In this document: positions 9,032-17,695 of the stretch, one piece after another
How the letters are laid out: each line of letters starts with the position of its first letter
Numbering within the stretch: the stretch's first letter is position 1
Made by a program: the position numbers and the translations under genes
Notes under the pieces: model-generated
The model's database searches: none
The model's input: the letters and a program-made list of their open reading frames with translations, nothing else
Told to the model about the DNA's origin: nothing
Origin: Buttiauxella agrestis
GTDB lineage: Bacteria; Pseudomonadota; Gammaproteobacteria; Enterobacterales; Enterobacteriaceae
Assembly: GCF_900446255.1 (NCBI RefSeq)
Contig: NZ_UIGI01000001.1
Coordinates: 2,196,763-2,260,762, forward strand
Direction of reading: 5' to 3'
Length of the DNA stretch: 64,000 nt

Positions 9032-9892
9032 ATGAAAGAGATTAGCTTAAAAAAATTAAAAGTTGTTAATACTCTGATTGAGTGTGGTAGTGCGGCGAAA
9101 GCGGCAAAAGTGCTGGGGATATCGCCTTCAGCGATCAGTTACACCTTAAAGCAGCTTACGGCTCATCTTGGTGTGAGTCCATTTATCAGAAAAAACAATG
9201 GATTAAAACCTAATGAACATGCTCTTGCTTTGCAGGAAAAATATCACGAGATAGGGGCGTTAAATACCACACGCAAAAAATTTATTATTTCCACTTATTC
9301 GTTAATTGAGTTTTATCTTGCTGACTATATCAATTCAATGATTGATGGCACCTTGCTGCACTTTATCACCATGGATACCAGCGAAAATGAACGATTGCGC
9401 AAGCTACAACACAGAGAAGTGGACATTGATATCGGCGGAAGATTACCAAAAGATGTATCGATAGTCTCAAAGCGATATCTGTATTCTAAAATGTGTATTA
9501 TGGCCAGCGATAACCATCCAACCATAAATGAGACGTTCACGCTGGATGACTGGCAAAAGAACAAACACCTGCGTTGGCAGCGAGATTCAGGCAGCATCTC
9601 CAGCATGGTCAACAACATGAATTTCCACACGCCTTTATTCCGCGAGCGGGAAATTTCATGGGAAAGCCCGAACCTGCTCACACTGGCTTATTTATGCTCC
9701 AGTAGCGATAACATTATTATGATCCCTGAAGTGTTTGTTGAATCGCTCAAAGGGATGTTTCCGTTGAAATCATTCCGATCGCCGGAAGCGTTAGACATGA
9801 AATTTGAGTGTTATATTCATTATCATCGTGCTTTAGAAAGCAAAGTTAATTCACTAGACCTGCATAATATTTTTGATCCGAAGCCAAGATAA
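9032..9892 (+). CDS. LysR-type transcriptional regulator (paralogue 3 of 3)
   Basis: This 286-aa protein starts at the ATG at 9032, with AGGAA upstream; an earlier in-frame start would overlap the preceding gene and lacks a ribosome-binding site. The helix-turn-helix is GSAAKAAKVLGISPSAISYTLKQ and the effector domain carries ERLRKLQHREVDIDIGGRLP. It is the most divergent of the three: it has GLKPNEHALALQEKY where the others have GMKP..ALELSQRY. It lies 20 bp downstream of paralogue 2 and is likely translated from the same message. Confidence 0.85.
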   Translation: MKEISLKKLKVVNTLIECGSAAKAAKVLGISPSAISYTLKQLTAHLGVSPFIRKNNGLKPNEHALALQEKYHEIGALNTTRKKFIISTYSLIEFYLADYINSMIDGTLLHFITMDTSENERLRKLQHREVDIDIGGRLPKDVSIVSKRYLYSKMCIMASDNHPTINETFTLDDWQKNKHLRWQRDSGSISSMVNNMNFHTPLFREREISWESPNLLTLAYLCSSSDNIIMIPEVFVESLKGMFPLKSFRSPEALDMKFECYIHYHRALESKVNSLDLHNIFDPKPR

Positions 9893-9950
9893 TATTCACA
9901 CCGCTATTCATAACAACATTAAAAACAGAGAGCTTAAAGTCTGTGATTAA

Positions 9951-9967
9951 GGGCTGTTAAACAGCCC
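9951..9967. terminator. Hairpin between convergent genes
   Basis: GGGCTG and CAGCCC pair around TTAAA, in the gap between the third LysR gene (plus) and the DUF883-like gene (minus). The flanks are AT-rich but without a clean T-run, so termination is probable rather than certain. Confidence 0.5.
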
Positions 9968-9999
9968 AATATCTTATTTATTAATTCAATTTGCAGGCT

Positions 10000-10248
10000 T
10001 TATTTCCGGCCCAACAGGAAACCAAACACCACGCCCACAGCGGCGGCAATGGCTAAACCGGCGATAGGGTTGGTTGAAACCTGGTCACGTACGTTATCGG
10101 TCGCATCTCTTACCGCGTAACTGGCCTGAGAAGCATATTTACGTGCCGCGCCTTTAAACTGGTCATCCGGGTTATGCGCATGCTTACCGTACAATTCTCG
10201 CGCTGTGCCTGCTGCTTCGTTGATTTTGTCTGTGGCTTTATCAAACAT
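10000..10248 (-). CDS. Small CsbD-like/DUF883 tail-anchored protein (ElaB/YqjD type)
   Basis: This 82-aa protein starts at 10248, 6 bp after an AAGGAG site. The N-terminal half, FDKATDKINEAAGTARELYGK, resembles CsbD stress proteins. The C-terminus, NPIAGLAIAAAVGVVFGFLLGRK, is the glycine-zipper membrane segment with a final Arg-Lys seen in ElaB, YqjD and YgaM. Members of that family are stationary-phase inner-membrane proteins that bind ribosomes; the same role here is inferred. It is monocistronic, with the aldehyde oxidoreductase operon ending 93 bp upstream on the same strand. Confidence 0.8.
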   Translation of the reverse strand: MFDKATDKINEAAGTARELYGKHAHNPDDQFKGAARKYASQASYAVRDATDNVRDQVSTNPIAGLAIAAAVGVVFGFLLGRK

Positions 10249-10341
10249 ACCGAACTCCTTAAAGGACAATGAATGGTTAAGTATAGTTGGCCTGAGCGCA
10301 ACGCCGGGGAATTAGGATAATGTGAAGTCGCGCAGCCTGAA

Positions 10342-12540
10342 TCAACTCGGTTCGGGCAAGTGTTTGAGCAATTTATCCAGCGTAATGGGGTAGTTGCGCA
10401 CCCGCACGCCCGTGGCGTTATAGACCGCATTGGCGATAGCCGCACTCACCCCGCATAGCCCCAATTCCCCCACGCCTTTGGCTTTCATCGGGGATGAAAC
10501 CGGGTCGGTGTCATCGAGGAAAATCACCTCCTGGGCGGGGATATCGGCGTGAACCGGGACTTCGTATGCCGCAAGGTCGTGATTAACGAAATACCCCAGG
10601 CGCGTATCGACGGCTAACTCTTCCATTAACGCGGCCCCCACGCCCATGGTCATCGCGCCGATCACCTGGCTGCGTGCCGTTTTAGGGTTGAGGATCCGGC
10701 CCGCCGCGCAGACAGCCAGCATACGGCGCACACGGGTTTCGCCCGTGGCAACGTCGACGCCGACTTCGACAAAATGCCCCGCGAAGGTGGATTGCTGGAA
10801 TGTCTTTTCCAGGTCGCCAAATTCAATACTGTCTTCGACACTCAGTTTTCCCCCGCAGGCCGCATCGCTAAGTTGAGCGGTACGGGCGCCGAATGTGATT
10901 TGCCCGTCGGCAAACACCGCCGTGTTCGCGTCAAACCCAAGCGTGTTGGCGATGGCCTCACGTAATTTCACGCAGGCGGCATAGACCCCCGCCGTCGAAC
11001 TGTTCGCTCCCCATTGCCCGCCTGAACCCGCAGACACCGGGAAATCAGAATCCCCCAGGCGCACCATGACGCTTTCCAGCGGCACGCCCAGCATTTCTGC
11101 TGCCGTCTGGGCGATGATGGTGTAACTGCCCGTCCCGATATCCGTCATATCCGTTTCAACGGTGATGATGCCTTGCGCATCAAGGTGAATCCGTGCACCG
11201 GATTTCATCACCATGTTATTGCGAAAACCTGCCGCCACACCGATACCGACCAGCCAGCGCCCGTCACGCACTTGCGCCGGTTTGGGGTTGCGGTGCTGCC
11301 AGCCAAAATGTTCAGCCCCGGTCCGCAGACATTCCACTAACTGGCGGCGCGAGAAAAAGCGCTCAGGATTTGCAGGGTCCACCTGGGTGTCGTTGATCAC
11401 ACGAAATTCGATGGGGTCCACGCCAGCTTTTTCGGCCATTTCGTCGATAGCGATTTCCAGCGCCATTAATCCAGGCGCTTCTCCGGGCGCGCGCATGGCG
11501 TTGCCTTCGGGTAAATCGAGTTCCGCCAGCCGTAATCCGGTGTGGCGATGGGCTCCCGCATAAAGCAATTCGCTTTGCTGGACGGCGGTTTCCGGCGGGC
11601 CACCCGCAACATTACCTGACCAGCTTTCGTGCGAGATGGCGCTAATGCGCCCGGTGTTATCGGTGCCGATTTGAATATGCTGGATGGTGGCCGGGCGGTG
11701 CGTGGTGTTGTTAGGGATAAGCGACCTTTGCAGCGCGATTTTAACCGGACGTTTAGCCGCGCGAGCGCCGAGTGCCGCCAGCAGCGCATCGCTACGCACG
11801 AATAGCTTGCCGCCAAAGCCACCGCCGATATATGGCGATATCACCCGGACATTTTCCTTCGGCAGTTTCAGCGTCAGGCTCAAATCGCTGCGACACCAGT
11901 CAACCATCTGATTAGAGGTCCAGACCGTGAGTTTATCGCCATTCCACGCAGCCATTGAGGCATGAGGTTCCATCGCCATATGGCTTTGATCCGGCGTGGT
12001 GTAGGTGGCATCGAGCTGTACGGCGGCAGCGGCAAAGGCACTGGCAAAATCACCGACGGATTTGTCCGGTTCATCTTCGGGTGGCGTGGAAACAGACGGC
12101 TTTTCACAGGCTAAATCGTAACGACCGCGCTCGCGATGGTAATCCACGCTAATAAGTTCGGCTGCCGCACGCGCCTGCTCGAAAGTTTGTGCGACTACGA
12201 CGGCAATGGCCTGATGGTAATGGTCAATTTCCGGGCCACCGAGCAGTTTGGCCGGGTTTTTCTCGCCTTTACCCAAAGGCCCGGCGTTTGCGGCGGTGAC
12301 AATCGTAATGACGCCTGGGGCTTTTTCGGCGGCAGAAAGATCAATCGATTGAATGTGGCCTTTGGCAATCGCCGCGCCAACTACATAGCCATACGCCGCA
12401 TCGGGCTGTTCGTCATGCCACTCGTAGGCATAATGCGCGGTGCCGGTGGTTTTCAACGGGCCGTCGATACGGTCGAGCGGCTTACCGACCACGTTAAGCT
12501 GGTCGATAGGGTTCTCTTTGGCAGGATTTTCAAATTTCAT
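10342..12540 (-). CDS. paoC: Aldehyde oxidoreductase, molybdenum-binding subunit (PaoC-like)
   Basis: This 732-aa protein is the large subunit of a xanthine dehydrogenase-family enzyme; E. coli PaoC has the same length. Visible features are the entry domain VGKPLDRIDGPLKTTGTAHYAYEW, the cofactor-contacting loop YIGGGFGGKLFVRSDA, and GVGELGLCGVSAAIANA, whose Glu is the catalytic base of the family. It binds the molybdopterin cytosine dinucleotide cofactor and oxidises aldehydes to acids. It is third in the minus-strand order A-B-C and starts 4 bp after paoB. No PaoD/XdhC-type cofactor-insertion gene follows; the next gene downstream is the DUF883-like protein. Confidence 0.9.
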   Translation of the reverse strand: MKFENPAKENPIDQLNVVGKPLDRIDGPLKTTGTAHYAYEWHDEQPDAAYGYVVGAAIAKGHIQSIDLSAAEKAPGVITIVTAANAGPLGKGEKNPAKLLGGPEIDHYHQAIAVVVAQTFEQARAAAELISVDYHRERGRYDLACEKPSVSTPPEDEPDKSVGDFASAFAAAAVQLDATYTTPDQSHMAMEPHASMAAWNGDKLTVWTSNQMVDWCRSDLSLTLKLPKENVRVISPYIGGGFGGKLFVRSDALLAALGARAAKRPVKIALQRSLIPNNTTHRPATIQHIQIGTDNTGRISAISHESWSGNVAGGPPETAVQQSELLYAGAHRHTGLRLAELDLPEGNAMRAPGEAPGLMALEIAIDEMAEKAGVDPIEFRVINDTQVDPANPERFFSRRQLVECLRTGAEHFGWQHRNPKPAQVRDGRWLVGIGVAAGFRNNMVMKSGARIHLDAQGIITVETDMTDIGTGSYTIIAQTAAEMLGVPLESVMVRLGDSDFPVSAGSGGQWGANSSTAGVYAACVKLREAIANTLGFDANTAVFADGQITFGARTAQLSDAACGGKLSVEDSIEFGDLEKTFQQSTFAGHFVEVGVDVATGETRVRRMLAVCAAGRILNPKTARSQVIGAMTMGVGAALMEELAVDTRLGYFVNHDLAAYEVPVHADIPAQEVIFLDDTDPVSSPMKAKGVGELGLCGVSAAIANAVYNATGVRVRNYPITLDKLLKHLPEPS

Positions 12541-12544
12541 CGGC

Positions 12545-13495
12545 TTATCCCCTCGCTTCCGTCAGTACCGAGGCGAGCGTGCGCTTCGCCAGCAGCAACT
12601 TGAATTCGTTTTCGGGCGTCGGATGGGCGCTTGCGAATAACCGCTCGTAGACGCTTTGGCTGCCGTTGGGCAGTTGCGCGTCCGCTTCTTCAAGCCGCCA
12701 GGGTTTGTGTGCCACTCCACCCAGCGCCACGCGGCCCGAACCATCTTTTTGCACAACCGCGGCGACGGAAACCAGGGCAAAAGCGTATGACGCGCGGTCA
12801 CGGACTTTACGATAAATATGGGTGCCGCCGAGCGGTGCCGGGAGGGTGACGGCGGTGATTAGTTCTCCCGCATTTAACACGGTTTCTTGATGGGGCGTGT
12901 TGCCCGGCGCGCGCCAGAAATCCGCAACCGGGATTTTGCGCTCGCAGCCATCGGGATTCACGGTTTCAATAACGGCATCCAGTAGGCGCATTGCCACCGC
13001 CATATCGCTCGGATGGGTGGCGATGCAGCTTTGACTGCCGCCCACCACGGCATGCTGACGGCTGAAACCGTTAAGTGCCGCGCAACCGCTGCCGGGAAGC
13101 CGCTTGTTGCAGGGTTGATGGGTATCATAAAAGTAGGGGCAGCGCGTGCGCTGAAGCAAATTCCCGGCGGTGGTCGCCTGGTTGCGAAGCTGGCCCGATG
13201 CGCCTGCAAGTAGCGCTCTGGAAAGCACCGCGTAATCCCGCCGCACCCGCACGTCTGCGGCAAGATCGGTGTTACGCACCAGGGCGCCAATCCGCAGCCC
13301 ACCCTCGGGCGTCGGCTCAATTTTATCCAGCGCGAGGCCGTTGACATCAATCAGATGCGTGGGCGTTTCAATCTCAAGCTTCATTAAATCCAGTAGGTTG
13401 GTGCCGCCAGCAATAAATTTAGCACCGGGTTTTTTCTCAGCGCGGGTGGCGGCCTCAGCGGGGGTTTTCACGCGTTCATAAGTAAAAGCCTTCAT
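12545..13495 (-). CDS. paoB: Aldehyde oxidoreductase, FAD-binding subunit (PaoB-like)
   Basis: This 316-aa protein starts [16 protein letters not shown] at 13495, overlapping the paoA stop by 4 bp (ATGA). It has the FAD-binding loop [14 protein letters not shown] and [16 protein letters not shown]. The Cys-rich insert [21 protein letters not shown], with a further Cys in [14 protein letters not shown], matches the extra 4Fe-4S site described for E. coli PaoB. It passes electrons from the 2Fe-2S subunit to FAD. An open frame continues upstream of this start but only as an out-of-frame overlap with paoA. Confidence 0.9.
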   Translation of the reverse strand: MKAFTYERVKTPAEAATRAEKKPGAKFIAGGTNLLDLMKLEIETPTHLIDVNGLALDKIEPTPEGGLRIGALVRNTDLAADVRVRRDYAVLSRALLAGASGQLRNQATTAGNLLQRTRCPYFYDTHQPCNKRLPGSGCAALNGFSRQHAVVGGSQSCIATHPSDMAVAMRLLDAVIETVNPDGCERKIPVADFWRAPGNTPHQETVLNAGELITAVTLPAPLGGTHIYRKVRDRASYAFALVSVAAVVQKDGSGRVALGGVAHKPWRLEEADAQLPNGSQSVYERLFASAHPTPENEFKLLLAKRTLASVLTEARG

Positions 13496-14019
13496 GATTT
13501 CTGCCCTCCGGCCACATCTTCGATGGCGGCAAGAATGTTGGCATAAGCGCCGCAGCGGCAGATATTCCCGCTCATCCGTTCGCGTATTTCGTCGCTGGTG
13601 GCCTGCGGCGCTGAGACTAAATCGAGGGTCACGTGGCTGGGAATTCCCTGCTCGATTTCGCTGAGAACCGCCAGCGAGGAGCAAATTTGCCCTGGCGTGC
13701 AGTAACCGCACTGGTAGCCATCATGTTTGATGAACGCGGCCTGCATCGGGTGCAGATTATCCGGCGTGCCTAATCCTTCGATGGTGGTGATGTCTGCACC
13801 TTCCTGCATCACCGCAAGGGTCAGGCAAGCGTTTATCCGACGCCCGTCCGCCAGTACCGTACATGCGCCGCACTGGCCGTGGTCACAGCCTTTTTTGGTG
13901 CCGGTAAGATGCAGGTTTTCGCGCAGTGCATCCAGCAAAGTGGTGCGCGTATCAACCTCCAGCCGCCGGGTTTCGCCGTTGATTTTTAGGGTTACGTTTG
14001 CCATTTCAGGGTTGCTCAT
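13492..14019 (-). CDS. paoA: Aldehyde oxidoreductase, 2Fe-2S subunit (PaoA-like, no Tat signal)
   Basis: This 175-aa protein carries both iron-sulfur motifs of the family: plant-type ferredoxin Cys45, Cys50, Cys53 and Cys65, and the second cluster at Cys104, Cys107, Cys154 and Cys156. A strong CAGGAGG site sits 5 bp before the ATG, which fixes the start. E. coli PaoA is about 50 residues longer because it begins with a twin-arginine signal peptide that exports the whole PaoABC complex. This protein begins directly with [16 protein letters not shown] and has no twin-Arg motif. The complex is therefore probably cytoplasmic, unlike the E. coli one. Confidence 0.9.
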   Translation of the reverse strand: MSNPEMANVTLKINGETRRLEVDTRTTLLDALRENLHLTGTKKGCDHGQCGACTVLADGRRINACLTLAVMQEGADITTIEGLGTPDNLHPMQAAFIKHDGYQCGYCTPGQICSSLAVLSEIEQGIPSHVTLDLVSAPQATSDEIRERMSGNICRCGAYANILAAIEDVAGGQKS

Positions 14020-14164
14020 GCCGCCTCCTGTATTCTGAACTATTAAGCATAGTCGGCACTGGCGGTGGGATTATTCCTGAAAGCGCATCAGGCTGTTGAG
14101 CCACTCCAGACAAACTCAAAGCACCATCTGACCCCGCGTTTTTCATCCATTCAATCATTTACAC

Positions 14165-14202
14165 TTGATTACAAAACGCTAATGCGTATAGTTCTCATTC
14201 TC
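14165..14202 (+). promoter_or_regulatory. Sigma70-type promoter with overlapping Fur box
   Basis: A -35 TTGATT at 14165-14170 and -10 TATAGT at 14187-14192 are 16 bp apart. Over the -10, the minus strand of 14184-14202 reads GAGAATGAGAACTATACGC, which matches the 19-bp Fur consensus at about 12 positions and has two adjacent GAGAAT-like hexamers. The next genes are a lipoprotein and a TonB-dependent receptor, which fits iron control. The site is inferred from sequence only. Confidence 0.6.
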
Positions 14203-14236
14203 TTTTTTATTGACAGATCTGACAGGGATTTTCCTG

Positions 14237-15310
14237 ATGAAAATAAAATTCTCCGCCGTTGCACTGTTTTTGACAGTGGCACTGAGCGGTTGCGCAACTC
14301 AGCAAACCTCGCAAACCACGCCTCCCGCCACGCAAAAAGCCGTCGTCACCGATACCACTCAGCGCGATTTAGCCGCCGGACTTTACGAAATGGCGCTCGG
14401 CCCGAAGGGCGACGTGCTGTATGTCGCCAGCGCGGAAGGATTTAAAGATGTGCAGGGTGGGGTGATTTACAAGCTGGATGCCACTACGCTGAAAACCGTT
14501 GGTTCGAGCCACACTGACCTGAAAAACTTCGGGATGGCTCTCTCCCCGGATGGGCAGATTGTGTATGTGACTAACTCTCTGGATGGCGGCCTGAGTGCGG
14601 TGAGCACCGTAGATGGCAAAGTGAAATCACGTATTTTATTTAGCGAGCGCAACAAAGAGGGCTTCCCTTACGGTGCTCGTGAAGTGTTGCTGCATAACGG
14701 CTTGCTTTACATCGGTGCGGTTGCTGACCCGGCGCAAATCTGGGTGGTGGATGCCGAAACTCTGAAGCTTAAAACGCGCATCAAAAATACCGGCAAATGG
14801 ATGACCGGCCTGCATTATTCCCAAACCACCGATCGCATTTACGCCGCCAATGGCAGCGGTGAGATTCTGGTCATTAACCCGAAAACAAACCGCGTCGAAA
14901 AACGCTGGAAACCGCTGGGCGATAAACCGGCGTTGCTGCTCAATATGGCAGAAGACAGCGCGACGGGGCGTCTGTTTGTCACGGATAACTCGAAAGCGAA
15001 AACCACGCTGGTGCTGAATATCCGTACCAGAGAGGTGATTAAGCAGCTGGCGGTGGGCGATTCGCTGGCGGTGAAATTCAACGCCAAACGCAATGAGATT
15101 TACATCACTCAGCGCGAGTCCGGCAAGCTACTGAGCCTCGATGGAACCACTTATGCGGTGAAGAAATCGTGGGATTTAAAGCCCAACCCAAACAGCCTGC
15201 TGCTCTCTGACGACGGGCAAATTTTGTATGTCACCGTCAAGCAAGCCTTTAACAAAGATCATTCCACGAATGGCCCGGACAGCATCGTGAGAATCGACCT
15301 CAAAAAATAA
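14237..15310 (+). CDS. YncE-like beta-propeller lipoprotein
   Basis: This 357-aa protein starts at 14237 (MKIKFSAVALFLTVALSGC). It has a lipobox LSGC with the acylated Cys at residue 19, followed by Ala-Thr, so outer-membrane sorting is expected. The rest is built of repeated blades: GDVLYVASAEGF, GQIVYVTNSLDGG, GLLYIGAVADPAQIWVVDAETL, DRIYAANGSGEILVINPKTN, RLFVTDNS and NEIYITQRESG. These resemble the YVTN beta-propeller of E. coli YncE, an iron-regulated periplasmic protein encoded next to the TonB receptor yncD. Here a TonB receptor gene follows in the same direction. A lipid anchor is not found in E. coli YncE. Function is unknown; a role near the receptor is inferred. Confidence 0.8.
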   Translation: MKIKFSAVALFLTVALSGCATQQTSQTTPPATQKAVVTDTTQRDLAAGLYEMALGPKGDVLYVASAEGFKDVQGGVIYKLDATTLKTVGSSHTDLKNFGMALSPDGQIVYVTNSLDGGLSAVSTVDGKVKSRILFSERNKEGFPYGAREVLLHNGLLYIGAVADPAQIWVVDAETLKLKTRIKNTGKWMTGLHYSQTTDRIYAANGSGEILVINPKTNRVEKRWKPLGDKPALLLNMAEDSATGRLFVTDNSKAKTTLVLNIRTREVIKQLAVGDSLAVKFNAKRNEIYITQRESGKLLSLDGTTYAVKKSWDLKPNPNSLLLSDDGQILYVTVKQAFNKDHSTNGPDSIVRIDLKK

Positions 15311-15316
15311 GCACCA

Positions 15317-15346
15317 GGCCCGGTTGCGGGCCATTTTGTTTTATTT
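15317..15346 (+). terminator. Terminator between lipoprotein and TonB receptor genes
   Basis: GGCCCG and CGGGCC pair around GTTG and are followed by ATTTTGTTTTATTT. Because the TonB receptor gene begins only 22 bp later without an obvious separate promoter, this may act as a partial terminator that lowers receptor expression. Confidence 0.8.
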
Positions 15347-15367
15347 GGATTTTTTGGCGAGAAAATT

Positions 15368-17569
15368 ATGCACAACACCCTGGGTAAAACCCGTTTATTA
15401 CGTAAGTCTCTGATTGCGATGGCAATGGGAGCGATCACTCAAACCACTCACGCAGCCAGCAACGACGCGTCCACACAGCAGAATCAAGAGGAGTCGATTG
15501 TCGTGCAGGGCAATGCCGATAGCGCATTTAAACCCGGCGGCAACGAACTGGTTCCAGCATACATGGACGGGCAAATCGCACACGGCGGGCGTTTGGGCAT
15601 GTTAGGCGAACAAAAAGCGATGGACGTCCCGTTCAACGTGATCGGCTATACCGCCAAACTGGTTCAGGACCAGCAGGCTAAAACCATTGGCGATGTTGTC
15701 AGCAATGATGCGGGCGTGCAGGCGGTGCAGGGTTACGGCAACTTCTCCGAAACCTATCGTATTCGTGGCTTCAAACTCGATGGCGACGATATGACGATGG
15801 GTGGCCTGTCGGGCGTGGTACCGCGCCAGGTGATGGACACGCAAATGCTCGAACGTGTCGAAGTTTTTAAAGGCGCGAATGCTTTACTCAATGGCGCGGC
15901 GGGCAGCGGCGTTGGCGGCATGATTAACCTCGAGCCAAAACGTGCCGAGGCGTTACCGACCACCCAGATTGGCGTCGATTACACATCAGATTCCCAGGTA
16001 GGCGGTTCGCTGGATGTCGGACGCCGTTTCGGCGATAACGAACAGTTTGGTGCGCGAGTGAATCTGGTGCACCGCGAAGGGGAAGCGGCGGTCGATGATG
16101 ACAAACGCCGCACCACGCTTGCCTCTATTGGCCTGGACTACAAAACCGATCGCTCGCGTTCATCCCTGGATTTTGGCTATCAGAAGAAAACGTTCCATGG
16201 CGGCACCATGGGCATCAATATCAGCGGCGTTGATTTCATTCCTGACGTGCCGGGCAGCACCAAAAACTACAGCCAGAAATGGGGCTACAGCGATATCGAA
16301 AACGAATTCGGCATGGCAAAAACCGAGTTTGATTTGACCGATAGCTGGACGACCTACGCGGCATTAGGCGCACAACACGCTCACGAAACCGGCACTTATA
16401 GCGCCCCTAAACTGCTCAATGAAAACGGCGATGCTACCGTCGGCCGTCTGGATACCAATCGTATTATTGACGCCTTCAGCGGGATGGCGGGGATGCGCGG
16501 TGATTTCGATACCGGCGCGATTTCTCATAAAGTGAACGTGGGCTATTCCGCGCAAATCAAACGCGACGCTACCGCGTGGCGCATGTCTGCCAAAAATCCA
16601 ACCACGAATATTTATGATAATCATGCCGTGCCAGAACCGACGAATGCGTACTTTGGCGGCGACTATTTTGACCCGCTGACCACGGCGCGTAACCGCACGC
16701 AGGGCTGGCTGCTGAGTGACACGTTTGGCTTCCTGGATGACAGCGTGCTGTTTACCGCCGCCGCCCGTCATCAAAAAGTGGTGGTGCGTAACTACAGCAA
16801 CAAAACTGGCCTCGAAGACACTTCCGCGCGGTATACGCAAAGCCGCTGGATGCCAACCTTCGGGCTGGTGTACAAGCCGTGGAATGAAATCTCTCTCTAT
16901 GCGAACCATACCGAAGCCTTGCAGCCGGGAAGCAATGCGCCAAAAGGGGCGGCCAACTACGGGCAAAGCACCGGCATCGCGCACTCTAAGCAAGATGAAG
17001 CCGGGGTGAAAATTGATTACGAGCGTGTTGGCGGTTCGCTTGCGCTTTTCGAGATCAAAAAACCTTCTGCCGTTCTGAATGCCAGTAATTATTACGCGCT
17101 TGATGGCGAGCAGCGCAACCGGGGAGTGGAGCTGAACGTGTTTGGCGAGCCAATGCTGGGCTTGCGCTTAAACGGTAGCACGATGTGGCTGGATCCGGAG
17201 CAGACCCACACCGCAGGCGGCAAAACTGACGGCAAAGACGCCATTGGTGTCTCCCGTTTCTACATGGTGGTGGGCGCGGAATACGACATCAAGCCGGTTG
17301 ACGGACTGACGGCGACGGCGAAAGTGAACCACACCGGTTCGCAATATGCCGATGCGGCGAATACCAAAAAACTCGACAGTTACACCACGCTTGATCTCGG
17401 TGTTCGCTATCGGATGAACCTGAATGCCGATCGCAATGAAATGGTGGTGCGGGCGGGCGTTGATAACGTCACCAACGAGAAATACTGGTCTGGCGTAGAA
17501 GATTTAGGCACCTATATCTTCCAGGGCGAGCCGCGCACGCTGAAAGTGTCGATGACCTATGATTTCTGA
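15368..17569 (+). CDS. TonB-dependent siderophore receptor
   Basis: This 733-aa outer-membrane receptor has a signal peptide (IAMAMGAITQTTHAA). A TonB-box-like EESIVVQ lies near residues 42-48. The plug domain is AKTIGDVVSNDAGVQAVQGYG with SETYRIRGF, VERVEVFKGANALLNGAAGSGVGG and MINLEPKRA. The long beta-barrel ends in the classical terminal strand LKVSMTYDF. Plug and barrel are those of the TonB-dependent siderophore receptor family. The ligand cannot be read from sequence; ferric siderophores of the hydroxamate type are one possibility. It lies downstream of a Fur-box promoter and the YncE-like lipoprotein. Confidence 0.92.
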   Translation: MHNTLGKTRLLRKSLIAMAMGAITQTTHAASNDASTQQNQEESIVVQGNADSAFKPGGNELVPAYMDGQIAHGGRLGMLGEQKAMDVPFNVIGYTAKLVQDQQAKTIGDVVSNDAGVQAVQGYGNFSETYRIRGFKLDGDDMTMGGLSGVVPRQVMDTQMLERVEVFKGANALLNGAAGSGVGGMINLEPKRAEALPTTQIGVDYTSDSQVGGSLDVGRRFGDNEQFGARVNLVHREGEAAVDDDKRRTTLASIGLDYKTDRSRSSLDFGYQKKTFHGGTMGINISGVDFIPDVPGSTKNYSQKWGYSDIENEFGMAKTEFDLTDSWTTYAALGAQHAHETGTYSAPKLLNENGDATVGRLDTNRIIDAFSGMAGMRGDFDTGAISHKVNVGYSAQIKRDATAWRMSAKNPTTNIYDNHAVPEPTNAYFGGDYFDPLTTARNRTQGWLLSDTFGFLDDSVLFTAAARHQKVVVRNYSNKTGLEDTSARYTQSRWMPTFGLVYKPWNEISLYANHTEALQPGSNAPKGAANYGQSTGIAHSKQDEAGVKIDYERVGGSLALFEIKKPSAVLNASNYYALDGEQRNRGVELNVFGEPMLGLRLNGSTMWLDPEQTHTAGGKTDGKDAIGVSRFYMVVGAEYDIKPVDGLTATAKVNHTGSQYADAANTKKLDSYTTLDLGVRYRMNLNADRNEMVVRAGVDNVTNEKYWSGVEDLGTYIFQGEPRTLKVSMTYDF

Positions 17570-17628
17570 TTAGCGTGTTGTCGGATGATGCTGCTGTACG
17601 ACCTGGGAAGAATCTTGTTCTCAGCTTT

Positions 17629-17652
17629 AAGGCCACCTCGGTGGCCTTTTGT
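17629..17652 (+). terminator. Rho-independent terminator after the TonB receptor
   Basis: GGCCACC/GGTGGCC pair around a short loop and are followed by TTTTGTT. It separates the receptor gene from the SDR gene. Confidence 0.85.
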
Positions 17653-17695
17653 TCTATGCTTTCTGTTCTGCGAATGAAAATCACAGGAGCTGAAT

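Noticed and set aside
12545-13711. Longer 388-residue form of PaoB
   Set aside because: The first 72 codons overlap paoA out of frame and are not PaoB-like; the family N-terminus starts at the overlapping ATGA at 13495.
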